DNA of 64,000 bases from Blattamonas nauphoetae (GCA_033064195.1 JARBJD010000012.1:372001-436000); one strand, 5' to 3'; shown: positions 1-11,195, counted from the stretch's first letter. Translations and numbers: made by a program. The notes: generated from the letters alone by a model not told the origin.

Positions 1-1
1 C

Positions 2-2482
2 CAGGCACAATATTTACTCCTGTCTGTCCCACGCAACGAGATCTACAAACGAACGCTTTCTCTCCTGACATCAGAGAACGAAGCAGCTGCCATTCAGAAA
101 AAGTGGGAGAAAGAAGACGAGAGCACCGACGACCAGATGAAGATGAACCTCCCAAATGTGTCAGTCGACCAGAACATGTCGCGGGGAGGGGATGCGATGG
201 ATCTGGACGAAGAAGAGGAGGAGGAAGAGATTCAATATGCTGAAGAGCCTGTCCGAGTCACCGTCATCGACGGAAGCATCGTCACAGGAGGAACATTCTC
301 ACTCGAATCACTGATTGCTCCTCCTCTTCCACAGCGTCCTCACAACGAAGCACCCACTGCCTTGGCTTCGATCAATCTTGGTGCACCTTTCACTGTTCCC
401 CGAAGAGTGATTCGTCGAGCGTTTGCTCCAAAGAGAAAGAAGCTTGTTCTGACAAAGGCCCCGGAGCTACAAGAGAAGGCCGGTCAAAAGAACTCGAAGG
501 GAGATAAGAAGAAAAGAAGGAGAAGAAGACACGGCGGAAGGACCACAATGGATTCACAACTCAAAACAGAATCCCAAGCTGTGGAATCTCCTCCAGCTGA
601 CCAGATCGAAGAGAAAGAACCACTGCCCAACAACCATGTCTTCCAGCTACCATATTCTCCACAACCCACAGCAATGACAAATGACATGAAGAACTTCTTC
701 ATGATGCAACAGCAGATGATGGGAATGAACTCACCGCTTGGACTTCTTCCTCCCAACTACGCAATGAGCGTCAGCAAGCTTCCATTTGGATTGACAAAGC
801 CCGACGGCACAAACATGCTCCCATCCACCGAACAAACTTCGCCCGGGTTCCAACCCATCAACATGATGGACATGTCATCATTCATGCAGAACCCAGAAAC
901 TCCTCCTCACATCCCCAACACGGACTCTGATCACCAACATTCCCTAAAGGACGGTTCGCTTCCAGCTAATTCGTCAAGCACTGCTCCAAAACTCAACTTC
1001 GACATGGATGACGAGGAGACGGCAGAGCTTGAACACCAAGGAATCGTTCGGAATGCGGTTGATGACTCAGAGTGGTTGGAAAGTCTGGAAAAGTCAATAG
1101 AAAAGATCACTGAAAACCAGAAGAAACTGCAGGGTGGTGTGACTCCTCTGAACATCATACTTTTGGTGGCTCTTATCGTCTTCCTTTTAACACCGATCAT
1201 TTTAACTGCAACCATCATCCCTCTCAACCTCCCCGGCCTCGGAAAGAAGGCTGGTTCGGTTCTTCTTTGGACCAACACGATGCTTCAGTTCTACCAAACT
1301 ATTCTTTTCACTCTCCAAATGTACACCACACCAAATCAAGAAATTAAGTTAGTAAACACCACTGGACCGCAGAATCCGGAAGACTTCACGTCGACAGTCC
1401 TGAAAGACTTCTCGCATGTCTCCGACGACGCCAGCCATCTGCATGCACTTCTTGGGAAGTCGTTCGAACTCTTCTCTCAACTGAACTATCGAGCAATGAA
1501 TGGTGTCGCGAAAGGCGATATTTGGACAGAAGACACAAAACTGAGAGCAGTTGTGAGCAAGTGCGATGATGCAATCGACGAACTGACCATGCAAATTGTG
1601 GACTCAGTAAACACATACCAATGCAAACTCGAAAACGGCACAAACTGTCCGGAGCATCGTCTCCAGGGTGTTGAATATGAAATCGACCTCAACTTCCTCT
1701 TCCCGCGTTACGAGCGAATGATGCAGGCGTCCATCCGCGGACCGTCAACCGGCTTTGACTTGGCTAACCCAATCTGGCAGTTCCTGATGACTGCAGCGAA
1801 CTTCGATCTGGACTATTACATGCGCATCCACGAAACAGGCTTTGTTGAGTCCTTCCAAGCTGCTGATTCGAAGATGGTGAATCTCTCCTTCACTTTCATG
1901 GGACTCCAGCTGGGAATGGTTGTTTTATGTTATCTAGGAATCTTAATTCCACTTCGGTTATCAATAAACAAGACGGACAAAGAAACTCAGCGATTTTTGA
2001 CTTTGATTCCCTCTGATGTATCCGATTCCATCGTCCTCTCGCAGGATATGAAGACAGATATCCAACAAGTGGACAGCCCACGCGAATCGATCTTGGAGGT
2101 CGTTCGCTTGATCGATGAGTCAGTCAGAGGCTTTGCTCCCGTATCAGATATTCGGAACCTCTTCACGGAGATGCTTCTGACTGTTCGAACCGTGTTCAAG
2201 AACGAGGAGCATTACATGGACTTCAATGGATATGAGAAGGAGTTGTTGGACGAACACAAACTCGCCCATATCCGCCTCAGACAGAGACTGACCATGCTGA
2301 TGGATTCACTCACAGATTCCGATGTGAACGTTGTGTTTGGATCGCTCCCACTCTTCTGCACTCTTTTCGACAAGCATTTCCACGAGGATGACATGGAATT
2401 TGCCTACTACATGGAGGATATCAAGTCTACAGGAGAGCCAACGGAAGTAAATCTCGATACTGAACCACAGAACGACATGTGA
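2..2482 (+). CDS. Two-pass membrane protein, 3' part of gene
   Basis: The reading frame is already open at base 2, so the gene starts left of the window and the ATG at 137 is probably internal. Residue numbers below count from that ATG. An acidic run lies near residues 20-35 and a strongly basic Lys/Arg run (KKKRRRRRH) near 125-135, followed by a Met/Pro/Gln-rich low-complexity stretch. Hydrophobic segments at about 334-363 and 580-609 look like two transmembrane helices. They flank a roughly 215-residue loop with a few cysteines, and a soluble tail of about 170 residues follows. The layout resembles large protist receptor-like membrane proteins, but I recognise no family. No intron is evident. 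It stops with TGA at 2480-2482. Confidence 0.7.
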   Translation, partial: QAQYLLLSVPRNEIYKRTLSLLTSENEAAAIQKKWEKEDESTDDQMKMNLPNVSVDQNMSRGGDAMDLDEEEEEEEIQYAEEPVRVTVIDGSIVTGGTFSLESLIAPPLPQRPHNEAPTALASINLGAPFTVPRRVIRRAFAPKRKKLVLTKAPELQEKAGQKNSKGDKKKRRRRRHGGRTTMDSQLKTESQAVESPPADQIEEKEPLPNNHVFQLPYSPQPTAMTNDMKNFFMMQQQMMGMNSPLGLLPPNYAMSVSKLPFGLTKPDGTNMLPSTEQTSPGFQPINMMDMSSFMQNPETPPHIPNTDSDHQHSLKDGSLPANSSSTAPKLNFDMDDEETAELEHQGIVRNAVDDSEWLESLEKSIEKITENQKKLQGGVTPLNIILLVALIVFLLTPIILTATIIPLNLPGLGKKAGSVLLWTNTMLQFYQTILFTLQMYTTPNQEIKLVNTTGPQNPEDFTSTVLKDFSHVSDDASHLHALLGKSFELFSQLNYRAMNGVAKGDIWTEDTKLRAVVSKCDDAIDELTMQIVDSVNTYQCKLENGTNCPEHRLQGVEYEIDLNFLFPRYERMMQASIRGPSTGFDLANPIWQFLMTAANFDLDYYMRIHETGFVESFQAADSKMVNLSFTFMGLQLGMVVLCYLGILIPLRLSINKTDKETQRFLTLIPSDVSDSIVLSQDMKTDIQQVDSPRESILEVVRLIDESVRGFAPVSDIRNLFTEMLLTVRTVFKNEEHYMDFNGYEKELLDEHKLAHIRLRQRLTMLMDSLTDSDVNVVFGSLPLFCTLFDKHFHEDDMEFAYYMEDIKSTGEPTEVNLDTEPQNDM

Positions 2483-3369
2483 CATTTTTCATTGTTCTTC
2501 TTTACAAGTGTCTTTATTTGGTGACTGACGGTTTTAGAAAACCAAAAAAAACAATGAGAGAAAAGTTTGTGGTGGGTGTGTCCCAGTCAAGAAACCTTAA
2601 AATGTCAATGATCTCACAATATCTCATAAGAATGTCCGGATTTCGAATTGATCTCTTCTCATCGAAGACTAGGCGGTTAATTTGTGTCGGGCAGAGAGTA
2701 AGTCAAATAATGACACATATTTCATTTGTTTCGGAATGTTCGTTCATGTTAAGAGAGTGACTAGAGAGTTGAAGGTCTTCTAAATCGAGCTCAGAGAAGT
2801 CAAATATTTGAGAATTGGGCGACACAAAATGAATTATATTCGAGGTAGAGCAATATACGAGACAGTTGTATTGAGTAAAGTTATTGGCAATGCTGTGAAA
2901 AATCTCACAGTTTGAGTTGGTTTTCAACTTTTGTTGGTTTGTAGAAATCATCGGATATGCGACCAAAACAATCGACATCCAGTCATTCCATTTCAAACAG
3001 GAATAAATGAACATTAAGCAGAATTTGGTGTGAGGAGAACATGGAGGCGGTGTTTGGAACGAAAGTGGCTCAGATTTTGATAAATTGAGATATTTGGATT
3101 AGGATGGATTAATTCTGCAAGAAAATTTGTGAGAAGCAACTAAAGAGATCCAAAAAAAGTTTGATGCATTTGTGGATCACTTGGATTGGCGGTACTTGAT
3201 GGGAGAAATGCGGGTGTGATTCCAAACACCGATTCGAAATGTCTTGGCAATGCCAAAGAAAATGAACGTGGGGCACTTGTACACAAAATATGCCGAACTT
3301 CCATCAATACCAAGATGAAAGTGACATCTGTGACAAAGCGGAGATGACTGAAACTTCGTTGAGGGATGA
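2483..3369. other. Intergenic stretch between convergent genes
   Basis: This AT-rich stretch lies between the tail of the membrane-protein gene and the tail of the minus-strand split gene. I see no convincing complete gene. The minus strand is open from about 3446 down to 3177, and a 28-base intron-like segment just after the 3370 stop could add a further exon to the split gene ending at 3177. Otherwise it looks like 3' untranslated and spacer DNA. Confidence 0.4.
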
Positions 3370-6025
3370 TCAAACATGCGAGAAGTCAAAGCCTCGAATG
3401 GTGTTGATTTGTCGAATACACCGAATTGTCGATAAAAGAAGACCAATCACAACAATCCCATGTTCATAATCATCCAAATACTGCGAGTGAGAAACAGACA
3501 CCATAACAATGTCCAACAATCCTCTCTCAACAATCCGCATTCGAACAGTCGCACTCGATCTAGAAATGAACTCCCTCCAGAACAAGAGAGTACATGACAC
3601 TATCGCTGGGATCTGGCGGCTGAAACGGAATGAGATGTTAGATAAAGAAGGTATACAGCAGAGAACGGCACATAATGCGAGCAAGCGACTCGGACATAGG
3701 CTGCGTGTTGAATGCTGGAAAGAATGAAGAATCAACAATCAAACACAATCTTCCGAAGTGTCGCACCCAAGTCGAGATTGAGTAAATGGTTCTCCTCACA
3801 AACTCCACAGCGTCGTCGAATTCGTTGTCCTGATCGAGTGGATCTAACGGTGTGAATGGTTCCAAAAGGAACCTGATTCCATGCTCTTCGGAGATGCATG
3901 GAAGAATGGACGGTTGGGAAGAGAATACAGTTGGGAGATGGGCGATGAGCGGAGAATCAAAATGAGGAGGAATGTTCAGATAATGGACGTTAACAAGTAT
4001 GTGGCGAAGTCCACGTACCAAAGTGTTTTCCTCCGTCGAAGAGGGATCGAGAGGGGCAAACATTTTGAAGATCGTTGCAAGAGACGAGCAATCTCCAAAT
4101 GGAGCTGTGATCGGAAGGAACCTCCAGCAGAACATCAGCGTTTGGGACCATTTTACGAGGTCGTCCTTGATGGACAAAGGAGACGGAACGAACGTCTGCA
4201 CCATGAAAGGCGGAGGATAAGCAGCAAAAAGATTGAAAATTTCAGACATGGTCGAGTCTTGTTTAATGATGTGACTGAACAGCATCACCATGTGGATGAT
4301 ATCTCGATCTGTGAGGGAAAGTCGAATACTGCGGAAGAGCAGAGAGTGGAATCCGATGAGGGGAGTGAAGAGAAATCGTCGTTGACGGCAGAACCTCGAA
4401 TGATTCGTTACTGGGAAGAAAGCTCGAGTAGAGAAACGCAGTTGTCGTTCGAAGAACAGGTCCATTGGCATGAAAGAGTGTCGATGTGTGTGGTCGATAG
4501 ACGTGTGGTTGAGATAGAAGAATGGGGTAAATCCCTTTGAGGATCGGTCCGAGCTTGGGAATATGTCAAGACAGATGAGGGTAGTGAGCAGTGGAGGGAA
4601 TACGACCCCATGGAAGAGCGAGAGAATTGTGGAGTACATGACATGATCGATTTTACCTGTCATTCTCGAAGGTAGCGATGCATTGCTACGTGGTGGGCTA
4701 AGCAGGCGATTCTGAGCATCATGTGTCTGGTCGAACTGCAGAAAGAAGAACAAATACCGCTCGAAAGACTGTTCGTCCCATAGAGGGAAGAGAAAGAGGA
4801 CAATGACAAAGCGGACTGCTTCATCAAAAAGCCGGGTCTCAGTCAGGTCTGCAGCGAGAAAGCCTTCAAAATCGAAATCACTCCATTCCATTTTGGGATC
4901 ATTGAGTTCTCCTTTCGAGTGTTCGATCCACCATCTGGTCCAAAGAAGAAGGAGTGTCATCTGTTCTTCAATCGACCCATCGCGGAAGGCACTTTGGAGG
5001 CTTCTGAAGTGCTTGTCTTTTGGAAAGAGTGGAGCTCTTGAAGCAGTGAGATGGACATATATAAACTGACTTAAAACTCGAACAAGAGTGTGGTGTGAAT
5101 GGAGAGCTAAAAGAAGATGATTCAGGAAATCTGGAAGATCAGTGATGTAATCAGAAGATTTATTTGGGTCCAAAACCATCAAGCACTGACGAAGTGACAG
5201 TACCACTTTATCATCATCAGTCTCAGCGAAAATAGAAGAATCGAACTTCTTGTTCGGATCTGTGATTGGAGGGACGGGGTTGATTACAGCATACATCTGT
5301 GGTTCAGACATGATGGTGGGGAAGTGATTGTTTGCGGATGAAGATGGTGCCGAGAGGAGAGAATGGATGATTGTCAGGACCTCCATCGAGTGACTTTTGT
5401 GGTCTTGGGAGAGAGGGAGAGAAGATGATGATAAGAGTTCTGCTTGTGTCGAATTTGTTGAGGATGAGTGATCCGGAGTGTGCGTTGAATCCAAAGACTC
5501 ATTTGAATGCGATGGAAGTGAAGTGATAACAGATGAGCTTGCTGCCGTCCAATCACTGCCAGTGTGAAACTGAAATGGAACGTCGCTAACAGTGGTTCCA
5601 TCATTCTCTTCTGAAGATAGCAGAGAATGATTCTCCTCAGTGGGCGATTGATTGGTGGAGGAGAAGCGACGAAATTGTGTTTGGTGTTTGACTTGAAGTG
5701 AAAAGAGAGTCTGTCTGAAGAATGGCAATTTCAGGAAAGAAATGTCGTTCTGAAGAAAGCAAGGATAAGGGAGTGAACAGAAACACACCACATTTTGAGC
5801 TCCATTTTTGATCTTTGTCATCAATTCTTTCCAATCCGACAAGGTTTCATAAGCGAACTTATTGTTCTCACGAGAATGAACAGTCTGAATCGCTCTCACT
5901 TCGTTAATCAGACGATCCGATTTATGCACGTCTGGATCTCGAAGGAATGAATGAACAGGGAGGACAACATAGCCGCGTTCTGCGAAGTCGTGAATGAGGA
6001 CCTTGAAACAATACGAGATTGTGTC
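3370..6025 (-). CDS. Split gene, 3' part (helical-repeat-like hypothetical)
   Basis: This is the downstream portion of one minus-strand gene cut in two by the transposon at 6026-10278. The frame is open from the target-site copy (6017-6025) to a stop at 3638. A better end uses a 37-base intron (GTATAC...TTTCAG, about 3639-3675), giving a tail of about 100 more residues that stops at 3370. The protein has a Ser/Thr/His-rich low-complexity part near its front, then long stretches of leucine-rich, probably alpha-helical sequence that could be ARM/HEAT-like. I do not recognise the family. The apparent start near 5929 is GTG and internal. Its true 5' exons lie at 10279-11195, and the frame matches exactly across the target duplication, so this was one gene before the insertion. 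Confidence 0.6.
6017..6025. repeat. Target-site duplication, left copy (GATTGTGTC)
   Basis: These nine bases are identical to 10279-10287 and lie directly outside the left terminal inverted repeat. The bases on either side of the two copies differ, so the duplication is exactly 9 bp, the usual size for Mutator-like elements. Confidence 0.9.
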
Positions 6026-6120
6026 GGGTAGGTCTAGGCTCAGATCCGAAAAAGTCTAGACGCAGATCTGCAGATCCGTCTAGACGCAGATCTGAAAGTC
6101 TACACGCAGATCTGTCATTA
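6026..6120 (+). repeat. Left terminal inverted repeat (95 bp)
   Basis: It begins GGGTAGGTCTAGG and ends TGTCATTA. It matches the reverse complement of 10184-10278 at 91 of 95 positions. It is built from four tandem copies of a short unit of the form GTCTA(G/C)(G/A)C(T/G)CAGATC, separated by AAAAA, CAGATC or AAA. Confidence 0.92.
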
Positions 6121-6749
6121 TTGTCTCAATTTTTCACTATAAAACATCTAATATCAAAATAAGTGACGTGGAAAACGAAGAATGTGTTGGTGACCTCTCA
6201 TTTTTTGAAATTGTTGCAGTAAAGTGAAATCAGAGTTGATCTCCCTCATCGAGAGAAGATGATTGTTCCGCACAAAGAATGACAGTGCCGCACCGAGGGA
6301 GGATCCAGTGCACAGATCTTCGCGGAGATTCTGGCAAGCCATGGCGATGTGCTGTCTTCCAAAACTGATAGAACGCTTGTTCAGATTTTGTATCCAATCT
6401 TCAGCTTTTCCTCATTCTTCACAGTGAACGCGATTGTCGATGCAGCTGCAGTGTCAGAACCGCCTTTTCTCGTGTTCCTTCCACAACCTCCATCTTCAGA
6501 TTGTCCATTGTGCTCGTCTGGCCTTCTCCTGAATCGTCTCCACTTTGAAACTTGTTTCCAGTGTCTTCTCTTCTTTCTTCAGATGTTCAAATCCAAAGTC
6601 CAGCGAAGAACACGGCAACTCCACCAGTCCACACACATCATTATCATCCCCATCGTCGTTCACTGTCAGCCCGTCCATCTCCCCAAAGAACAGATTCCGT
6701 TGCGCACGAGAAAAACGTCAGAGGCTCCAGCTTCGAGTCTCGTTCCAAA

Positions 6750-8000
6750 TCATCTGATTCCAGGAACACAAGTGATCCGGTCGCATTCGAGTTGATTTCC
6801 ATGAATGGTGAGCCTTGTGTTGTCGACAGAACTCCCCATGCTTCGATGTAGAGCACTGTTCTGAGTGTCTCGTGAGTGAAACTCAGCTATTTGAATGGTG
6901 TGTCCACCAGCATCAGTGTGCTCCCTTCCTTGATCCATATCAGGCAGTGTAGAGAATCTCCCAGCTCCGTGTCTGTGTCTGTTCCAATGTGTCACTTTTC
7001 CCAGCGACAGGACACCAGTTTCCACAGACACGAATGTTTCCATCGTCGTCGCTGGGACCAGCTTAAAGATCATGTGCTTCAGTGTTGCTGTCTTCCCTTC
7101 AGCATTCACATCGATCCCAGCATCGCTCTTCTGAGTGATCGTCCGAATTTCAGCCTCCGAATGCGACTGAATCACCTCTTCATGTGTTATTCGCATCGTT
7201 TTCAGCAATTCCGAGTTCGCCTGCGTCTGAACTTCCTCAAACTCGTTTGTCTCTGCCAAGCGATATCCTGAATCCAGCGATGAGCAAGTGAAGCGATACG
7301 ACCCACAGTTCGGATGGGTGCTTGCCTCATTCACGCTTGCGTTCAGCAGGATGCGAATCTCAGGCGGCTCCAGAGAATACATCAGCACAGATCTAATCTG
7401 TGTGGATAAGAACGAGTCTTTCCATTGCGCTGCCTTGATCTGAGTGTGAAGACGTGATCCTGCAATGAAGATCTTTTCATTGTCTGTGCTCGAATATTCT
7501 CATTCGTCAAACGTTGTGTCGGTGAATGATATCGCTCCATTCGATTCGATCTTGATGATCTGTGTCACCGGAATCTTGTGTCTTCTCGACCATTATCAGA
7601 TTCTTGAAGGTCACGTTGTTGAGAAGGATCTCGGGCTCGGCGTCTGTGAACAAACTCAGCAGCGGCTGGGCAAAGATTCCTTGATCTGCCAGCGATGAGT
7701 TGAACACGGTGATCTTGATTGTGATCGGCTGTGTTGTTGTTTTTGTCTAACTGTATTTGTATGTCATCGCGCTCATCGCCATAATTCCCATGTTGTCCAA
7801 TACCACCCACTCTCCATCATTCTCCAGCGAGATCAGCGAGCATTGGGCCAACGGGATCACGTTTAATTTCGTCATTGTCATGGCTCCCTGGTTCTTTACT
7901 TTCTTCTCACTTTGTTCCTTTTCATCCTCCTGTTTCCACACTCTTTCTCCTTCTTCAGTTCGGCTGCCATGTTCTGTTTGATGTTCTTTCTGAACATGGC
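6750..8000 (-). pseudogene. Decayed beta-helix surface-protein fragment inside the transposon
   Basis: Minus-strand frames at 7747-7900, 7507-7707 and 6750-7388 show the spaced hydrophobic/Asn/Ser pattern of extracellular parallel beta-helix proteins (segments such as LLNNVTFKNL and FVSVETGVLSLGK). They sit in different frames with stops between them and no start codon or signal peptide, so this is a broken copy. It probably came from a host surface-protein family and was carried by the element. The family assignment rests only on pattern. Confidence 0.4.
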
Positions 8001-9720
8001 GGTGTCGATGATTAGACATTGCTTGTCTTTGATGGCTGAATATGGACCAAGTGGTTTTTCTCTTTTTTCGTTTTGCTTCGCGTTGTTCCTCTTCCTTCCT
8101 TTTCTTCTCCATCTTCGCTTCATGTCGCTCCTTCTTTCGTCTTCGTGCTGCTTCCTGTTCTTCTCGCATCAGTTCTTCTTGTGCTCTTTCCTGTCGTCGA
8201 AGCTCGGCCAGTTTTGCTTCAATTTCTCGTCTTCTTGTCGAGGTCGTTCTTCCTCGTTTTCCCTTTCTTCTTCCTCTCTCTGGCGCTCCTCATCTTCCAA
8301 TTTCGCCCTCCCCTCTTCTTCATCCTGAAGGCGTTTGAAATCTCTCTCCGTGACCGCTTCTTCCTCCTCAGCCTTCTCCCTTGCCAATCTCTCTGCTTCC
8401 TCGTTTTCCACTTCCTTCTCATCTTCTTCTCCTTTTTCCTTTTCGTCCACTCCTTCTTCTGATTCGTGAAAAGAATATTCCGAACCGAATATCTTCATCT
8501 TTGTATCCAGATTGCTGATTTGGAGTTGCTTCCCCTTCTTCCAATTTTGCCTCATCATCTTCTTCGACCACAACTTCTTTGTCGTTTTCTTACTCATTTT
8601 CGTCTTTTTCGCCTGATTCTTCCTTTTCAGCGTCAGAATTGGATTCGAAATCAGTACCACGCACCGATCCTACTTTTCCACATTCTGTTTCCCCACATGT
8701 TCGTGTTGTCACAATTTCGTTTTCATTTTCGTTGGTTTTCATTAATGCATTGATTTCTTGTCCAACTGAGGATCGAAGCTGTTGCCTTCCTCCATTCCAT
8801 ATTCTTGTTGGTCTTCAAACACTTCCTCCTGTCCATCTTGTTTTTCAGGTTTGTTTCTTCGAGGAAATCCAATTTTTCTTCTGAAGAGCGTGATTTCCGA
8901 GATTCGGAGCTTGATCTTTTGGATGTCCGATTGGATTTCGAACTCCGGGACGATTTATCTCCTTGAAATTTCTCCCGTGATTTGACTGAGTGTTTGCTGT
9001 CTTCTTCTTTTCTGCTTCTAATTCTGTCCCTTCTACTTGTTCATTGTCTTCAAATTGATCGTCTGTTTCTGCTTGTTCATCCACTGGTTCTACAAATTTC
9101 GCATCATCCTTATAATTTTGTTCATTTTCTTGCATCTCGTTTTCTTTATCGTTTGATTCTTCTTTTTAGGTTCGTGCGCCAAATGAGCGCGTTTTGACTT
9201 CTGCTTCGATTTCTTCGTCTTCAACTTGGTCTTCTTCGAAATATTCCACTTCTTCAGCTTTTACATCATCTTCCTCCTGCAAATCTTCATGTTCAGATTC
9301 AGCTTGCTCATTTTCAGGACCGGCAGTGTTGGGATCTTGATCGTCGAGATGATCGTTTTCGACAACTTCATCATTCTTGTTTTCTTCCCCATGTGCATTC
9401 TGTTAAGATCCGGTATCTTCGCATATTTCTTCATACTGTTCCTCAGCATCTCTGTCTTCGCGTTCTGATTGCTCAAATTCTTGTAGGTTGTCATCGGCAT
9501 CTCCATCGTCTTGTTCACCTCATCTTCAACTGCCTCTTCCTGTTTGTTCATATTCTCCTTCGATGTCCTCATCAACCTCAAATTGTTGGTCTTCATCCCC
9601 TTCCCTTTTGTTTCCTTCGCATCGTCGCCTTTCTTGGTCGTTCTCAAATGTTGTACTGTTTTCGCTATTCTGGACGTTCTGTTTCAATTCTTCCTCTTTT
9701 CTGTAAGTAGAAATTCTCAG
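8001..9720 (-). pseudogene. Decayed Glu/Lys/Arg-rich coiled-coil fragment inside the transposon
   Basis: The minus strand encodes very charged stretches (repeated EEE, ERQ and KRK patterns) in overlapping frames at about 7980-8169, 8169-8660 and 8845-9828. These would form long coiled coils or acidic tails. The frame changes between pieces and no full-length product is visible. The complementary strand reads as Ser/Phe/Leu-rich open frames, which I take as shadows of the purine-rich strand. A host cytoskeletal-type source is possible but not identifiable. Confidence 0.4.
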
Positions 9721-10183
9721 TTGTGAGCGGATTCGAATACTGAGTGACCACCGTCCGTCGAGGCTGTCGATGGGAGCTGGAGTTGACTTTTCAGACGGAA
9801 CATAGTGGAGGATGGGCTCGGAGATCAAGGAAAATGAACTTGGAAATCAGGTAAGAGAGGTGAAATGACCAAATGGAATGCATACTTCGGTCTGGGTAGT
9901 GGAGAATTAAATGCTGGCGGTGTAGAGAAGATGGAGAGTCGGGAGGGCTATATGTTCGTGAATCCGACGACAAAGTTCCGGAAAAATGTCTGGAAGGGTC
10001 TCTCATTGAAAGACGCGTTAATGGGAAGGAACAGTCCGAGATCAACCCAGGATCTCTTTGACAACGATGAACCCAGATTGTAAAAAAGTCAGAAAGTAAG
10101 AAATGAGCAAAAAAAGTGGAAGTGATGTGGATATTGAGGTGTTTGTTGAATAAAATGCGGTAAAGAATCGATAAGAACGAGTG

Positions 10184-10278
10184 TAATGACAGATCTGCGT
10201 GTAGACTTTCAGATCTGCGCCTAGACCGATCTGCAGATCTGCGTCTAGACTTTTTCAGATCTGAGCCTAGACTTACCC
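10184..10278 (-). repeat. Right terminal inverted repeat (95 bp)
   Basis: This is the reverse complement of the left end with four differences. Read on the minus strand, the direction in which the host gene is transcribed, it starts GGGTAAGTCTAGG. A consensus splice donor (GTAAGT) therefore lies two bases inside the element. Confidence 0.92.
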
Positions 10279-10287
10279 GATTGTGTC
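10279..10287. repeat. Target-site duplication, right copy (GATTGTGTC)
   Basis: This is the second copy of the 9-bp duplication, lying in the host exon. On the minus strand it encodes Asp-Thr-Ile in frame with the upstream exon, and the left copy encodes the same three residues in frame with the downstream exon. Confidence 0.9.
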
Positions 10288-11195
10288 CGGTCTGAACAGT
10301 TTGATTGGTCCGTCAATAACACTTTTCGCCACATTGTAACAGTGATAGATGCTTTCACTGACAGCAGAAGGAGAGCGGGCAGGGATAATTAAATCTCCAC
10401 TGTGGACAAAGGTGTCCATTAGAGAAAACATGATTTGGGTGAAGATTTTTTCGTCTTGTTCAGGCATAAATGGAAGTAAAAGGCATTCATTACGTTCCAA
10501 TGTTTCAAGAGAGAACAGAAATAGTTGACAAATGACTGACATATCAGAAGAGAACGAATTCAAGCGGAGATTTGTTGATCTTGAAGAACGATGTCCTGAA
10601 ATCAATATGACGGAGAGTTGATGAAAACCGGTAAGAAAACACCAATATGAATTGTGAACGAAGTGTCAATTTGAACATCTTTTTCAGTCAGTGCAGGTGT
10701 TGAATCACAATTCTTTGACACGATAACCAGTTCAATAACTCCTTCCGCAAACCATCCCATCAATTCCTTCAAACACATACAACGTAATAACAACTGTACA
10801 CCTTCCAATCAACTTTCTTTTCTTGTGTTTCACGTTTCTCAATGAACTCTGAAAATGAACAATCATTTTCCATCAGTATCTCTTCGAAGTCGACTAGCTT
10901 CGGTGCCGTAAGAGCGGACGTTTGATCTGAAAAGACAATAAAACACGAAAGGAAGCTTTCAGGTGGGTGAGAACGAATGAAACTCTGACTATACTGCCCG
11001 ACACGACGTCCTGATCCGGCTGTAATTTTTATTTTTTCACAGAACAAGAGAGAGTTGAGAGTTCATTTTACACACACTTCAGCTACCTTGAGTTATACAT
11101 CTCTGTGAAATTTTTGGAAGAACAACAGTGAAAAATAAGAGAGTATGACATGAAATGCTACTGTAGGGGGACATACTTCGAACGACATGACACGT
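10279..11195 (-). CDS. Split gene, 5' part
   Basis: This is the upstream exon group of the gene split by the transposon. The clearest exon runs from about 10603 down to 10279 and ends ...FRPDTI at the insertion site. Before it is a 47-base intron (donor GTGTTTTC, acceptor TTGATTTCAG), then an exon encoding a leucine-rich segment and an exon around 10860-10935 beginning after a TTTTCAG acceptor. The true start is not resolved; an ATG near 11193 (MSFE...) followed by two or three short introns is plausible. No known domain is recognised. Reading into the element meets a stop at once (GGG TAA), so unless the element is spliced out the protein is truncated here. Confidence 0.45.

Larger units (their letters stand above)
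6026..10278. mobile_element. Non-autonomous DNA transposon, Mutator-like (MULE) form
   Basis: This 4,253-bp element is bounded by 95-bp terminal inverted repeats that differ at four positions, and is flanked by a perfect 9-bp duplication of the host exon. Long inverted repeats with a 9-bp target duplication are typical of Mutator-like elements, although some other DNA transposon families also make 8-9 bp duplications. I found no DDE transposase, zinc finger or other mobility gene inside. The interior instead holds minus-strand pieces of a charged coiled-coil protein and of a beta-helix-type surface protein, in several frames, so it looks like a Pack-MULE-style carrier of captured gene fragments. 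A plus-strand frame at 9865-10083 (72 residues) is unexplained. The low divergence of the ends suggests a fairly recent insertion. Confidence 0.8.

Noticed and set aside
3881-4540. 219-residue plus-strand open frame
   Set aside because: It lies antisense to the split gene's coding exon, is rich in Arg/Glu from reverse-read Ser/Leu codons, and has no recognisable domain.
7912-9710. Ser/Phe/Leu-rich plus-strand open frames inside the transposon
   Set aside because: They mirror the purine-rich coiled-coil strand; composition alone explains them.
6026-10278. Polinton or other virus-like element
   Set aside because: No capsid, polymerase, integrase or protease-like segment, the length is only 4.2 kb and the target duplication is 9 bp, not the size expected for those elements.
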